64,000 nucleotides of DNA from JACIYW01 sp014359745. Its GTDB lineage: Bacteria; Pseudomonadota; Alphaproteobacteria; Rhodobacterales; Rhodobacteraceae. Shown here piece by piece: positions 8,261 through 16,268 of the stretch (the first letter of the stretch is position 1; each line of letters begins with the position of its first letter). The stretch covers positions 82,825 through 146,824 of the forward strand of contig JBNPWE010000009.1 of assembly GCA_050433985.1 (NCBI GenBank), read 5' to 3'. The notes under the pieces are model-generated. The model was given only the letters and a program-made list of their open reading frames with translations. It was not told where the DNA came from and did not search any database. The translations under genes were made by a program, and so were the position numbers.

Positions 8261-9444
8261 CCGACGCGATTCTTGTCCTGAACGCCGGTTCTTCAAGCCT
8301 GAAATTTGCGGTGCATTCGGCGCTAAACCCCGAAGCGCCGCCACTGATCCGGGGCAAGATCACCGGCATCGGCACCGCGCCCGCCTTCGAGGCCCGCGCC
8401 GCGCAGGGCAATCCCCTGCCCAAAGGCGGGCTTGCCAGCCCGGATCCGGCGCTGACGCAGGCCGGGGCCACAACCGCCCTGCTGCACTGGCTGGACGAAC
8501 ATGACGACGGGGTGCGCCTGATTGCGGCGGGGCACCGCGTTGTGCATGGGGGGCGCGACCATGACCGGCCGGTGCGGGTGACGCCCGCGATCATGGCCGA
8601 TCTTGCCGCGCTGATCCCGCTGGCGCCCCTTCATCAGCCTCACAACCTTGCCGCGATCCGGGCGGTGGCCAAACAGTTTCCTGAACTGCCGCAGGTCGCG
8701 TGCTTTGACACCAGCTTTCATCGCACCCAGCCCCGGCTTGCACAGATCTATGCCATACCCCGCGCCCTGACGGATGCGGGCATTCTGCGCTATGGCTTTC
8801 ACGGGCTTTCCTATGACTATATCGCCGGGGTGCTGCCCGATCATCTGGGCGCGTTTGCCGAGGGCCGCGTGATCGTCGCACATCTGGGCAACGGGGCCAG
8901 CATGTGCGCGATGCGGGAACGGCGCAGCGTTGCCACCAGCATGGGGTTCACCGCCCTTGACGGGTTGATGATGGGCCGACGCTGCGGCGCGCTTGATCCC
9001 GGCGTGGTGCTGCATCTGATCCGTGAAAAGGGGCTGTCCGCGACCGAGGTCGAGGATATGCTTTACAACCGCTCCGGCCTGCTGGGCGTTTCGGGGCTTA
9101 GCAACGACCTGCGCGTGCTGGAGGCAAGCGCGGACCCGGCAGCAACCGAGGCGATCGCGCTTTTCGCCTGGCGCGCCGCACAGGAACTGGCGGCGCTTGC
9201 GGCCACGATTGGCGGGGTTGATGCCATCGTCTTTACCGCGGGCATCGGCGAGAACTCGGCCCACATGCGCGATCTGATCTGTGCGCGTCTTGGCTGGATG
9301 GGCGTTGCGATCGACGCTGCCGCGAACACCGAAAACCGGGTGCGGATCAGCCCGAGCGGGGCCGATATCGTCGTTCTGGTTCTCCCCACCAACGAAGAGC
9401 TTGTCGTGGCACAGGCAACGCAGGTGCTCGTGACCGGGACATAG
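8257..9444 (+). CDS. ackA: Acetate/propionate kinase family enzyme
   Basis: Makes ATP from acyl-phosphate in the reversible reaction acyl-phosphate + ADP to carboxylate + ATP. The 395-residue protein begins with the ASKHA phosphate loop VLNAGSSSLKFAV. It carries AAGHRVVHGG, the HLGNGASMCA adenosine region and a C-terminal TNEELVVA, all typical of acetate kinases. It is translationally coupled to the upstream phosphotransacylase. Butyrate kinase is less likely because of the AckA-type motifs, although the fused MaoC domain upstream leaves the physiological acyl chain open. No terminator was recognised after the stop; the following DNA holds gene remnants on the other strand. Confidence 0.92.
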   Translation: MTDAILVLNAGSSSLKFAVHSALNPEAPPLIRGKITGIGTAPAFEARAAQGNPLPKGGLASPDPALTQAGATTALLHWLDEHDDGVRLIAAGHRVVHGGRDHDRPVRVTPAIMADLAALIPLAPLHQPHNLAAIRAVAKQFPELPQVACFDTSFHRTQPRLAQIYAIPRALTDAGILRYGFHGLSYDYIAGVLPDHLGAFAEGRVIVAHLGNGASMCAMRERRSVATSMGFTALDGLMMGRRCGALDPGVVLHLIREKGLSATEVEDMLYNRSGLLGVSGLSNDLRVLEASADPAATEAIALFAWRAAQELAALAATIGGVDAIVFTAGIGENSAHMRDLICARLGWMGVAIDAAANTENRVRISPSGADIVVLVLPTNEELVVAQATQVLVTGT

Positions 9445-9574
9445 GGCGTTTCGGGCGTCGGTGAACCCCGGTCAAGCGGTTTTGAAATGCGAAATGGCAA
9501 ACGCTCCAGGTCAGTCCCTGGTTTGCAAGGCGCGCCTTGTGGGTGTCAGATAACGCCCCTTGGATCCTGGTGAT

Positions 9575-9902
9575 TTACAGCACACCCGAAAGCACGTTGA
9601 TGGTCATCGCCAACACGCCCAGATTGAAAAAAATGCAATCAAGGCGTGTAGGGTCGCCACCCTGCGAACCCGGCGCGAGGCGATTGCGATATCCGACCGC
9701 CATCGTCGCGCGCCGCCCAAGCGCGGGCGCCAACGGCGTCTTGTCCCCGCCACAGCGGCACAATCGAGGCCAGGAAACTGAGCGCGTCAAGATCAAACCC
9801 CAGAATCACCGCCTCTTCTGATGTCAGCCTGGTCAAGGCCAGCACGGTCCCCGCGACAAAGATGATCAGGAACAGGGCAAAGCGGGGATGCGGCAGGATC
9901 AT
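9575..9902 (-). pseudogene. Remnant of a DUF1345-like membrane protein
   Basis: A start at 9902 opens with MILPHPRF, then a membrane helix and GFDLDALSFLASIVPLWRG, which resembles the N-terminal region of DUF1345 proteins. The frame is then lost, and a segment in another frame, FFNLGVLAMTINVLSGVL just before a stop at 9575, resembles the C-terminal helix of that family. The middle (roughly 100 residues) is missing. I read this as an internally deleted, frameshifted pseudogene. The match was made by eye and is tentative. Confidence 0.42.
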
Positions 9903-10059
9903 GATCGGGCTGCTTTCTGGGGCCTTGTGCACCGGGTCCGAGGCCCCCCGTTGCCCGCCGTGTCGCGCTGCGCGGCAATCCACAGGCGGAGATATGATCA
10001 ACATTCCGGGGTGCATTGTCAACGTCAGATCGGTGTTCATTTCAAGGCCTTGGGGATCA

Positions 10060-10554
10060 CATCACATAGTGGCGGATCGGCCCACGCGTGCCTTCAATAC
10101 TGTAAATTCCCGCAAACAGCGGCCGTTGTCGGATGGCCGTCTTCCACCCGCTCGAAACAGCCGCGGGCATCCGACAAGAGCGCGTCCTGGTTGGCCTTGA
10201 GCACCAGACACCAGACGCCGCCCTGCGCATTGATCGCCGCAACCGTACGGTGATAGCAAAGGAGAGCGTCGGCGGTGACGACCTTGCCCCTCAGCGCAAT
10301 CAGCCCCGGAACCGCGATGGCTGCGTCCGGTGCCTCGGGATCGATCATCCGGAACAGTGCGGAATAAGATGGCATGCGAGGGGATGGCATCCCTGAGTAT
10401 CAGAAAAGCCCTTAAGTTTCAGAAAAAACCCGAAAGAACTCTCTTTTGCACGCCCGAAGGCGGCAATCCTGGCACGGGGATCAGGCAAATCATCGAAGGC
10501 GGACAGGAAAATCTGCATCAGGGGATCTGGCCCCAGAACATCAATCCTCCCCAT
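10060..10554 (-). pseudogene. Degraded ISAs1-family transposase
   Basis: Two frames carry recognisable ISAs1 transposase pieces. A frame starting near 10554 gives the N-terminal signature FLSAFDDLPDPRARIAAFGR. A second frame (10390 to about 10094) gives SYSALFRMIDPEA, then GKVVTADALLCYHRTVAAI and a further segment LVLKANQDALLSD, typical of the DDE core. The stretch between DPEA and the TADAL segment is much shorter than in intact transposases, and the frames are shifted. No terminal inverted repeats were identified. The element is dead and probably old. Confidence 0.7.
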
Positions 10555-10596
10555 CCGGAATCGATCCCGGCTTCATGCGCAAAGTGGATGCTCAGG

Positions 10597-10921
10597 CTAC
10601 CCCTCTTCGCACGCCTTCAGCATCTCGCGTGGGCCAGGTATCCGTTCCAGCGTCCGTTCAATCCTCTCCCGCCACTTGGGGCTGCGCGACATTGCGTCTT
10701 GATAGGCGACCCAGATGTCAGAGGGGCGATCCTCGGACATGGTTTCGATAATGAACGCGGCCTGCTGGCGGTCTTTTTCCGGCCTTGAAGGACGCGGGCC
10801 CGTCGCGGCGGCGGCCTGCAACGATCAGCTTGTGGATCGCAAGGCTCGCGTCGTGGGCCGTGATGCGCGCGATCAGCAGCCGGACGACTAGGTCAAGCTG
10901 GCAATCGAACAGGGTCGGCAT
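10597..10921 (-). pseudogene. C-terminal remnant of a GSU2403-type nucleotidyltransferase-fold protein
   Basis: One frame carries ASLAIHKLIVAGRRRDG. The next frame carries EKDRQQAAFIIETMSEDRP followed by SPKWRERIERTLERI. Joined across a frameshift near 10790 they read like the C-terminal part of the GSU2403-family nucleotidyltransferase-fold proteins (HKLIVA-RRR then KDxxQA). The N-terminal catalytic domain is absent. The remnant ends just before the operator and promoter of the next operon. The family assignment comes from memory of the motif and needs a profile search. Confidence 0.55.
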
Positions 10922-10943
10922 CCGGGGATTCTCTGGATGAATT

Positions 10944-10959
10944 ATGATTCACTAGTCAT
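10944..10959 (+). promoter_or_regulatory. Operator copy 1 of a shared 16-bp palindrome
   Basis: ATGATTCACTAGTCAT. It fits the consensus ATGAWTSACWARTCAT shared with 19305-19320 (opposite strand) and 22276-22291. It lies five bases upstream of the -35 box of the promoter at 10965-10993, a position that suits either an activator or a repressor. Confidence 0.6.
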
Positions 10960-10964
10960 TTTAG

Positions 10965-10993
10965 TTGACGCCCCTCTCCGCCTTTGGCATGAT
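10965..10993 (+). promoter_or_regulatory. Sigma70-like promoter of the dehydrogenase operon
   Basis: TTGACG (10965-10970), a 17-base spacer, then CATGAT (10988-10993). Transcription would begin near 11000, leaving a short leader with a strong purine-rich ribosome site (GGAAGGAGA, from 11004) before the ATG at 11019. It is the only well-spaced promoter seen in front of the operon. Confidence 0.55.
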
Positions 10994-11018
10994 CCCAACC
11001 AGCGGAAGGAGACTCCCC

Positions 11019-11978
11019 ATGAAACTCGATGAACTGGCGAGGCTTTATCGCCAGATGCTGGTGATCCGCCGCGCGGAGGAGCGGCTTCAGAAGCTGTTCG
11101 CGGATGGTCTTGTGCCAGGGTTCCTGCATCTGTCCATCGGGCAGGAAGCTGTGCCGGTCGGCGTATCCCGATCCCTGACGGATCGCGATACCGTGTCTTC
11201 GAACCACCGGGGGCACGGGCATACGCTGGCAAAGGGCGTGGATCTGAACGGGTTCTTTGCGGAAATCCTGGGCAAGGCGACGGGCCTGTGCAAGGGGCGC
11301 GGCGGCTCCATGCATGTGGCGGATCTGGGCAAGGGGATGCTGGGTGCCAACGGCATCGTGGGGGCCGGCCTGCCGATCACGACCGGCAGCGCGCTGGCCC
11401 ACAAGATGCAGGGTCAGGGGCATGTCGCGGTGGTCTATTTCGGCGATGGCGCGCTGGCGGAAGGCGTGCTGCATGAATGCCTGAACATCGCTGCGCTGTG
11501 GAACCTGCCCATTCTCTTCGTCTGCGAAAACAACGGCTGGTCCGAATTCAGCCCGACCGCACGGCAACTTGCGACAAGTCTCGACAAGCTGGCCAATGCC
11601 TTTGGCATCAGATACGTCGCCGTTGACGGCAATGTGGTCGCCGATGTGGCGACCGCATCGGCGCGGCTGGTCAAGGCCATGCGAAAGACCCCCGCGCCGG
11701 CGGTTCTGGAATGCAGCACCACGCGGGTGCGGGGCCATTTCGAAGGCGACCGGCAGGATTACCGTGACAGCGACGAAATCGCCGCCCTGTCCGAACGCGA
11801 TCCGATACGCCTGTGCGCGGCGGCCATGGCGCAGGCGGGCAGCACCCCGGAAATGCTGGCCGAGATCGCCGATGCCGTCGCAACCGAGATCGAGGCCGCC
11901 GCACAGGCCGCGCTCGAGGCCCCCCTGCCGCGCAGCGAGGATATCCTCGCCGACGTCTACACCTCAGTGAAAGTCTGA
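11019..11978 (+). CDS. 2-oxoacid (acetoin-type) dehydrogenase E1 alpha subunit
   Basis: The thiamine-diphosphate-dependent E1 alpha chain decarboxylates a 2-oxoacid or cleaves acetoin. The chosen ATG at 11019 follows GGAAGGAGA and gives 319 residues starting MKLDELARLYRQMLVIRRAE. The ThDP motif runs from FGDGALAEG to CENNGWSEF, the expected GDG-N about 30-NN spacing. HRGHGHTLAKG and GRGGSMHVAD are typical of PdhA/AcoA proteins. The length is closer to acetoin dehydrogenase E1 alpha than to pyruvate dehydrogenase. It is the first gene of an operon running to the TetR gene. The real substrate cannot be read from sequence; branched 2-oxoacids are also possible. Confidence 0.88.
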   Translation: MKLDELARLYRQMLVIRRAEERLQKLFADGLVPGFLHLSIGQEAVPVGVSRSLTDRDTVSSNHRGHGHTLAKGVDLNGFFAEILGKATGLCKGRGGSMHVADLGKGMLGANGIVGAGLPITTGSALAHKMQGQGHVAVVYFGDGALAEGVLHECLNIAALWNLPILFVCENNGWSEFSPTARQLATSLDKLANAFGIRYVAVDGNVVADVATASARLVKAMRKTPAPAVLECSTTRVRGHFEGDRQDYRDSDEIAALSERDPIRLCAAAMAQAGSTPEMLAEIADAVATEIEAAAQAALEAPLPRSEDILADVYTSVKV

Positions 11979-11981
11979 CCG

Positions 11982-12965
11982 ATGGCCGAGACACGTTTCA
12001 TCAACGCCGTCAACCAGGCCCTTGCGGATGCAATGGAGGCTGACGCAACGGTTTTCCTGATCGGCGAGGATATCGGCGCGGCGGGCGGGTCTTTCAAGGC
12101 CACCCGCAATCTGCTGGAAAGGTTTGGCCCCGGCCGTGTCTATGACTCGCCCATCTCCGAGGCGGCGATCACCGGCATGGCCGTGGGCGCGGCGCTGACC
12201 GGAATGCGGCCCGTGGTGGAAATCATGTTCATGGATTTTACCACCCTTTCGATGGACATGCTGGTAAATCAGGCGGCCAAGGCGCGGTCGATGTTCGGCG
12301 GTCAGGGATCGGTTCCGATGGTTCTGCGCACGCCGCATGGCGGCGGTCTGAATGCCGGGCCGCAGCATTCACAATGCCTCGAGGCCTGGTTTGCCCATGT
12401 GCCGGGGCTCAAAGTGGTCTGCCCCTCCAATCCCGCCGATGCCTATGGCTTGCTGCGGGCGGCCATCGACGATCCCGACCCGGTGATCGTGGTCGAGAAC
12501 AAGGCGCTTTACGCGATGAAGGGCGACCTGCCCGAGGCGCCGGAGGATCGCGAGCGGATCGAGATCGGCAAGGGCCGGATCGTCCGGCCGGGGCAGGACG
12601 CCACCGTGGTGGCCTATGGCGCCACCGTGGCCATGGCGGAAACTGCGGCCGCGGCCCTGGCCGAAGAGGGGATCGAGATCGAAGTGATCGACCTGCGGTC
12701 GGTGCAGCCATGGGATGAAACCCTGGTGCTGGAGAGCCTCTCGCGCACCCACAACCTCGTGATCGCGCACGAGGCGGTGGAAGCCTTCGGTGTGGGTGCC
12801 GAAATCGCCGCCCGCATGGCCGACATCGGCTTTGATGAGCTGGACGGACCGATCCTTCGTGTCGGCGCGCCCTTTGCCCCGTCGCCTTTCGGCAAGACGC
12901 TGGAAGACGCCTATCGCCCCGACGCTGAACGGATCGTCGCGGCCCTCCGCCGGACGCTGGCCTGA
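11982..12965 (+). CDS. 2-oxoacid (acetoin-type) dehydrogenase E1 beta subunit
   Basis: Partner of the E1 alpha chain; together they form the alpha2beta2 ThDP enzyme. The protein has 327 residues with the transketolase pyrimidine-binding domain in the N-terminal half (FLIGEDIGAAGGSFKATRNL, SEAAITGMAVGAALTGMRPV) and the transketolase C-terminal domain (EGIEIEVIDLRSVQPWD, AHEAVEAFGVGAEIAARM). It starts three bases after the E1 alpha stop, so co-translation is likely. The family match is strong, while the substrate remains open as for the alpha chain. The next gene is unexpectedly an enoyl-CoA hydratase instead of E2. Confidence 0.9.
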   Translation: MAETRFINAVNQALADAMEADATVFLIGEDIGAAGGSFKATRNLLERFGPGRVYDSPISEAAITGMAVGAALTGMRPVVEIMFMDFTTLSMDMLVNQAAKARSMFGGQGSVPMVLRTPHGGGLNAGPQHSQCLEAWFAHVPGLKVVCPSNPADAYGLLRAAIDDPDPVIVVENKALYAMKGDLPEAPEDRERIEIGKGRIVRPGQDATVVAYGATVAMAETAAAALAEEGIEIEVIDLRSVQPWDETLVLESLSRTHNLVIAHEAVEAFGVGAEIAARMADIGFDELDGPILRVGAPFAPSPFGKTLEDAYRPDAERIVAALRRTLA

Positions 12966-12983
12966 ATTCAAGAGGAGCTTCAA

Positions 12984-13766
12984 ATGAGCACCAACCCCAT
13001 CCTACTCGACGTGGAGAATGCGATTGCCACGATCACCATCAACCGCCCTGAGGCGCTGAATGCGCTGGACGTGCCGACGATCCGCGCCATGCACGGCATC
13101 CTCGACAAGGTGGAAACCGACCCCGAGGTGCGGGTTCTCGTTTTCACCGGCGCGGGCCGCGCCTTTATCGCCGGGGGGGATATTTCCGATCTGAACTCGC
13201 GGCAGGGGCTGGCCCATTACCAGGAATTCGCCGAGGAAATCCACAATCTGTTCCGCCGGATCGAAACCTTCGACAAGCCCACTATCGGGGCTGTGAACGG
13301 TTTCGCCCTCGGGGGCGGAACGGAACTGCTGCTGGCGCTGGACATCCGCATCCTGTCGGACAAGGCAAAGCTGGGCCTGCCGGAAATCACGCTGGGCCTG
13401 TTTCCAGGCGCAGGCGGAACGCAGCGGATCATCCGGCAATTGCCGCTCTGCCGCGCCAAGGAAATCATGTTTACCGGCGATATGCTGACCCCGGAAGAGG
13501 CGGTCGCTGTCGGTCTGGCGAACCGCGTTGTGCCGCATGATTCGCTGATGGACAGCGCCCGCGAAACCGCCGCCAAGATCGCCCATAAATCGCCACTTGT
13601 CCTGAAGCTTCTGAAACGCACCCTTGTGGATGGCGGCGACATGCCGCTCTCGGCCGCGTTGCGCCACGAACAGGCGATGATCGGTCTGGTGCTGGACAGC
13701 GCCGATGCGCATGAGGGATGCAGCGCCTTTCTGGAGAAGCGCGAAGCGACCTTCAAGGGACGCTAG
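12984..13766 (+). CDS. Enoyl-CoA hydratase/isomerase family protein
   Basis: A 260-residue crotonase-fold protein with the oxyanion-hole segments AFIAGGDISDL and GFALGGGTELLLALDIRI and the catalytic-region LPEITLGLFPGAGGTQR. Glutamates at the two usual catalytic positions (the TEL and LPEI regions) are retained, which favours hydratase activity. A GAGGAGC ribosome site precedes the ATG. It sits between E1 beta and E2, an unusual insertion into a dehydrogenase operon, and ends two bases before the E2 start. It probably hydrates an enoyl-CoA made by the acyl-CoA dehydrogenase encoded further along the same operon. The substrate is unknown. Confidence 0.9.
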   Translation: MSTNPILLDVENAIATITINRPEALNALDVPTIRAMHGILDKVETDPEVRVLVFTGAGRAFIAGGDISDLNSRQGLAHYQEFAEEIHNLFRRIETFDKPTIGAVNGFALGGGTELLLALDIRILSDKAKLGLPEITLGLFPGAGGTQRIIRQLPLCRAKEIMFTGDMLTPEEAVAVGLANRVVPHDSLMDSARETAAKIAHKSPLVLKLLKRTLVDGGDMPLSAALRHEQAMIGLVLDSADAHEGCSAFLEKREATFKGR

Positions 13767-13768
13767 GC

Positions 13769-15058
13769 ATGACCGATGTCGTGATGCCGAAACTGGGTCT
13801 GACCATGACGGAAGGTCTGCTGGCCGAATGGCATATCGCCCCAGGTGCCGCCTTTCGCGCTGGCGACAGGCTGTTCACGGTCGAGACCGAGAAGGTCGCC
13901 AACGAGGTAGAGGCAGAGGCCGACGGCGTTCTGGCAGAGATTCTCGTGCCTGCGGGCGAAACCGTCCCCGTGGGCAGCCCCGTCGCGCGGCTCGCCGGGG
14001 GGGACGGGGCCGGCGCGGCGACAGCCCCCGGCCAGGCACGGGATGCGCGCCCCGCTCCCCCCTTGGGGGCGCAAGACGCGCCCTCGGCCCGCAAGCTGAT
14101 GGCGGAGCATGACCTCGCCCGCGAACAGGTCACCCCGACCGGGCGCGACGGGCGTGTGATGAAAGAGGACGTGCTGCGCATCATCGCCACCCCGCTGGCA
14201 CGGCGCATCGCGGCGCAAAAGGGCGTGGATTTGCAGCAGGTTGCGGGAACCGGCCCCAGGGGGCGGATCAAGGCCCGCGATGTAAAGGGCGCGCCGCAGG
14301 TCGCGGCCCCCGCCCCGACCGGCCCTGCCGAGACGGGCGATGCGCGGGAAATCGTCCCCGATGCGGCGCGGCTGGCCACGGCCCGCCGGGTCAGCGCGGC
14401 AAAGCGCGACATCCCACATTTCCACGTCACCCATGAGGCGGAGTTGAGTGCCCTGACCGCGCTGCGCGCGCAGTTAAACGCCGAGCCCCATGCGCCGCGC
14501 GTCAGTGTCACGCATATGCTGATCCGGGCGCTGGGTTTGGCGCTGGCCGAACGTCCCGCGATGAACCGCATCTGGGCGGGCGAGCGTATCATCGCCTTCG
14601 ACAAGGCGAATATCGGCATGGTGGTGGAGGCCCCGGACGGGCTGCGCATCCCAGTGATCCGCGATGTCGGCCGGGCCTCTCTGGACGAGGTCGCGGCGCA
14701 GGCCCAGGATCTGGCCGCGCGCGCCCGCAGCGGCGATCTGAGGCCATCAGACATGGGCGACGGGGTGATGTCCATCTCCAATGTCGGCATGTTCGGCGTC
14801 ACCTCGCTGACGCCGATCATCAACCCGCCCAATGCGATGATCCTGGGTGTGGGGGCCGAACGACAGATTTTCCGGCCCGACGCCGATGGCGCGCCCGCCC
14901 TGCGCCGCGAGCTGACCCTGACGCTGGCCTGTGATCACCGCATCATTGACGGCGCCGACGCTGCCCGTTTCATGGCCGATCTGGTCGCCCTCCTTGAAAC
15001 GCCATTGCGCCTGCTCCGCCCCGCGCGCCGCACCGCCGACCCAACCGCCGGAGATTGA
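13769..15058 (+). CDS. Dihydrolipoamide acyltransferase (E2) with two E3-binding-type domains
   Basis: E2 carries the acyl group on lipoyl-lysine and passes it to CoA. With the ATG at 13769 the protein has 429 residues. Residues 1-77 form the lipoyl domain (lipoyl Lys42 in VETEKVANE). Residues about 104-137 (SARKLMAEHDL, TPTGRDGRVMKEDV) and 140-173 (LARRIAAQKGVDL, GTGPRGRIKARDV) are two tandem peripheral-subunit-binding motifs. Residues about 205-420 are the catalytic domain with DHRIIDGADAARF. Most E2 proteins have one such binding domain. An upstream in-frame start lies within the hydratase gene and was rejected. No E3 gene is present in the window. Confidence 0.9.
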   Translation: MTDVVMPKLGLTMTEGLLAEWHIAPGAAFRAGDRLFTVETEKVANEVEAEADGVLAEILVPAGETVPVGSPVARLAGGDGAGAATAPGQARDARPAPPLGAQDAPSARKLMAEHDLAREQVTPTGRDGRVMKEDVLRIIATPLARRIAAQKGVDLQQVAGTGPRGRIKARDVKGAPQVAAPAPTGPAETGDAREIVPDAARLATARRVSAAKRDIPHFHVTHEAELSALTALRAQLNAEPHAPRVSVTHMLIRALGLALAERPAMNRIWAGERIIAFDKANIGMVVEAPDGLRIPVIRDVGRASLDEVAAQAQDLAARARSGDLRPSDMGDGVMSISNVGMFGVTSLTPIINPPNAMILGVGAERQIFRPDADGAPALRRELTLTLACDHRIIDGADAARFMADLVALLETPLRLLRPARRTADPTAGD

Positions 15059-15059
15059 G

Positions 15060-16232
15060 ATGGATTTCATCCTGAACGACGAACAGAAGCTGATGATCGA
15101 GACCGCCCGCAAGGTGGGCGAGGCTTTCGGCCCCGATTACTGGCGGCAAAAGGATGCCAGCAAGTCCTTCCCCTCGGAATGCTGGCAGGCGATCTGCGAC
15201 GCGGGCCTGTCGGGGGCCATGCTGCCCGAGGATCTGGGCGGTGCCGGTCTGGGCATGGTCGAGGTCGCGCTGATCATCGAAGAGCTTTGCGCCGGCGGCG
15301 CCGGGGCGACGCTGGCGCAGGTCTTCATGCTCAATCCGATTTTCGGCGGCGTTTCGGTGGCGAAATACGGCACCGCGCAGATGAAACGTGACTGGCTGCC
15401 GAAAATGTGCAGCGGCGAGATGCAGTTCTGCATGGCCCTGACCGAACCCGACGCAGGCAGCAATTCGCTGGAAATGCGCGCAACGGCGGTGGCCGGGGCG
15501 GATGGCTGGCGGCTCAATGGCCAGAAAATCTGGATCACCGGGGTGCCGCAATCGCACAAGATGCTGGTTGCGGCCCGCACCACCCCCATCGACCAGGCCC
15601 CGAAAAAGACCCACGGCATAAGCCTGTTCATGATCGACACCGACCGCGAAGGCGTCAGCCACACCCCGATCGACAAGCTGGGCACGAACACGCTTCCCTC
15701 CAGCCAGGTCTTTCTCGACAATGTGCATATCCGCGCCGACGAGCTGATCGGCGAGGTGGACAAGGGCTGGCATCAATTGCTGGACGTGCTCAATACCGAA
15801 CGCATCGTCACCACCGCGGGCCTCATCGGCGCGGGCCGGCTGGCGGTCCGGCTGGGCGTGGATTACGCGAAGGAGCGCCGGGTCTTCGGGGCAACCCCCA
15901 TCGGGGCTTATCAGTCGATCCAGTTCCCGCTGGCGCAGCACTGGGCCGAGCTCGAGGCGGCCAAGCTGCTGAATCTGAAGGCCGCGTCGCTGTTCGATCA
16001 CGGGCTGCCGTTCGGATCGGAAAGCAACGCCGCCAAGCTTCTCGCCTCGCAGGCGGCATCTGCGGTCGCCGAACGGGCGATGCACGCGATGGGTGGCATG
16101 GGGTTTTCCAAGGAAATGCATGTCGAACGCCTGTGGCGCGACGCGCGGCTGTTCCGCTTTGCGCCCGTCTCCGAAGAAATGATCCTCAACTATATCGCCA
16201 TGGCCAATCTGGGCTTGCCGCGCTCTTACTGA
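15060..16232 (+). CDS. Acyl-CoA dehydrogenase (first of four)
   Basis: An FAD enzyme that forms the alpha,beta double bond of an acyl-CoA. The ATG at 15060 follows the E2 stop by one base, giving 390 residues starting MDFILNDEQKLMIETARKVG. The N-terminal helical domain, the middle beta domain with MALTEPDAGSNSLEMRA and KIWITGVPQ, and the C-terminal domain with HAMGGMGFSKEMHVER are all present. This form, with KEMHVER and VSEEMIL, resembles carnitinyl/crotonobetainyl- and other short-chain CoA dehydrogenases. Exact substrate is unknown. It belongs to the E1/E2 operon and precedes the CoA ligase gene by 36 bases. Confidence 0.9.
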   Translation: MDFILNDEQKLMIETARKVGEAFGPDYWRQKDASKSFPSECWQAICDAGLSGAMLPEDLGGAGLGMVEVALIIEELCAGGAGATLAQVFMLNPIFGGVSVAKYGTAQMKRDWLPKMCSGEMQFCMALTEPDAGSNSLEMRATAVAGADGWRLNGQKIWITGVPQSHKMLVAARTTPIDQAPKKTHGISLFMIDTDREGVSHTPIDKLGTNTLPSSQVFLDNVHIRADELIGEVDKGWHQLLDVLNTERIVTTAGLIGAGRLAVRLGVDYAKERRVFGATPIGAYQSIQFPLAQHWAELEAAKLLNLKAASLFDHGLPFGSESNAAKLLASQAASAVAERAMHAMGGMGFSKEMHVERLWRDARLFRFAPVSEEMILNYIAMANLGLPRSY

Positions 16233-16268
16233 CGCGCCTGTCCGGTCCGCTCTACCAAGGAGCCAATC

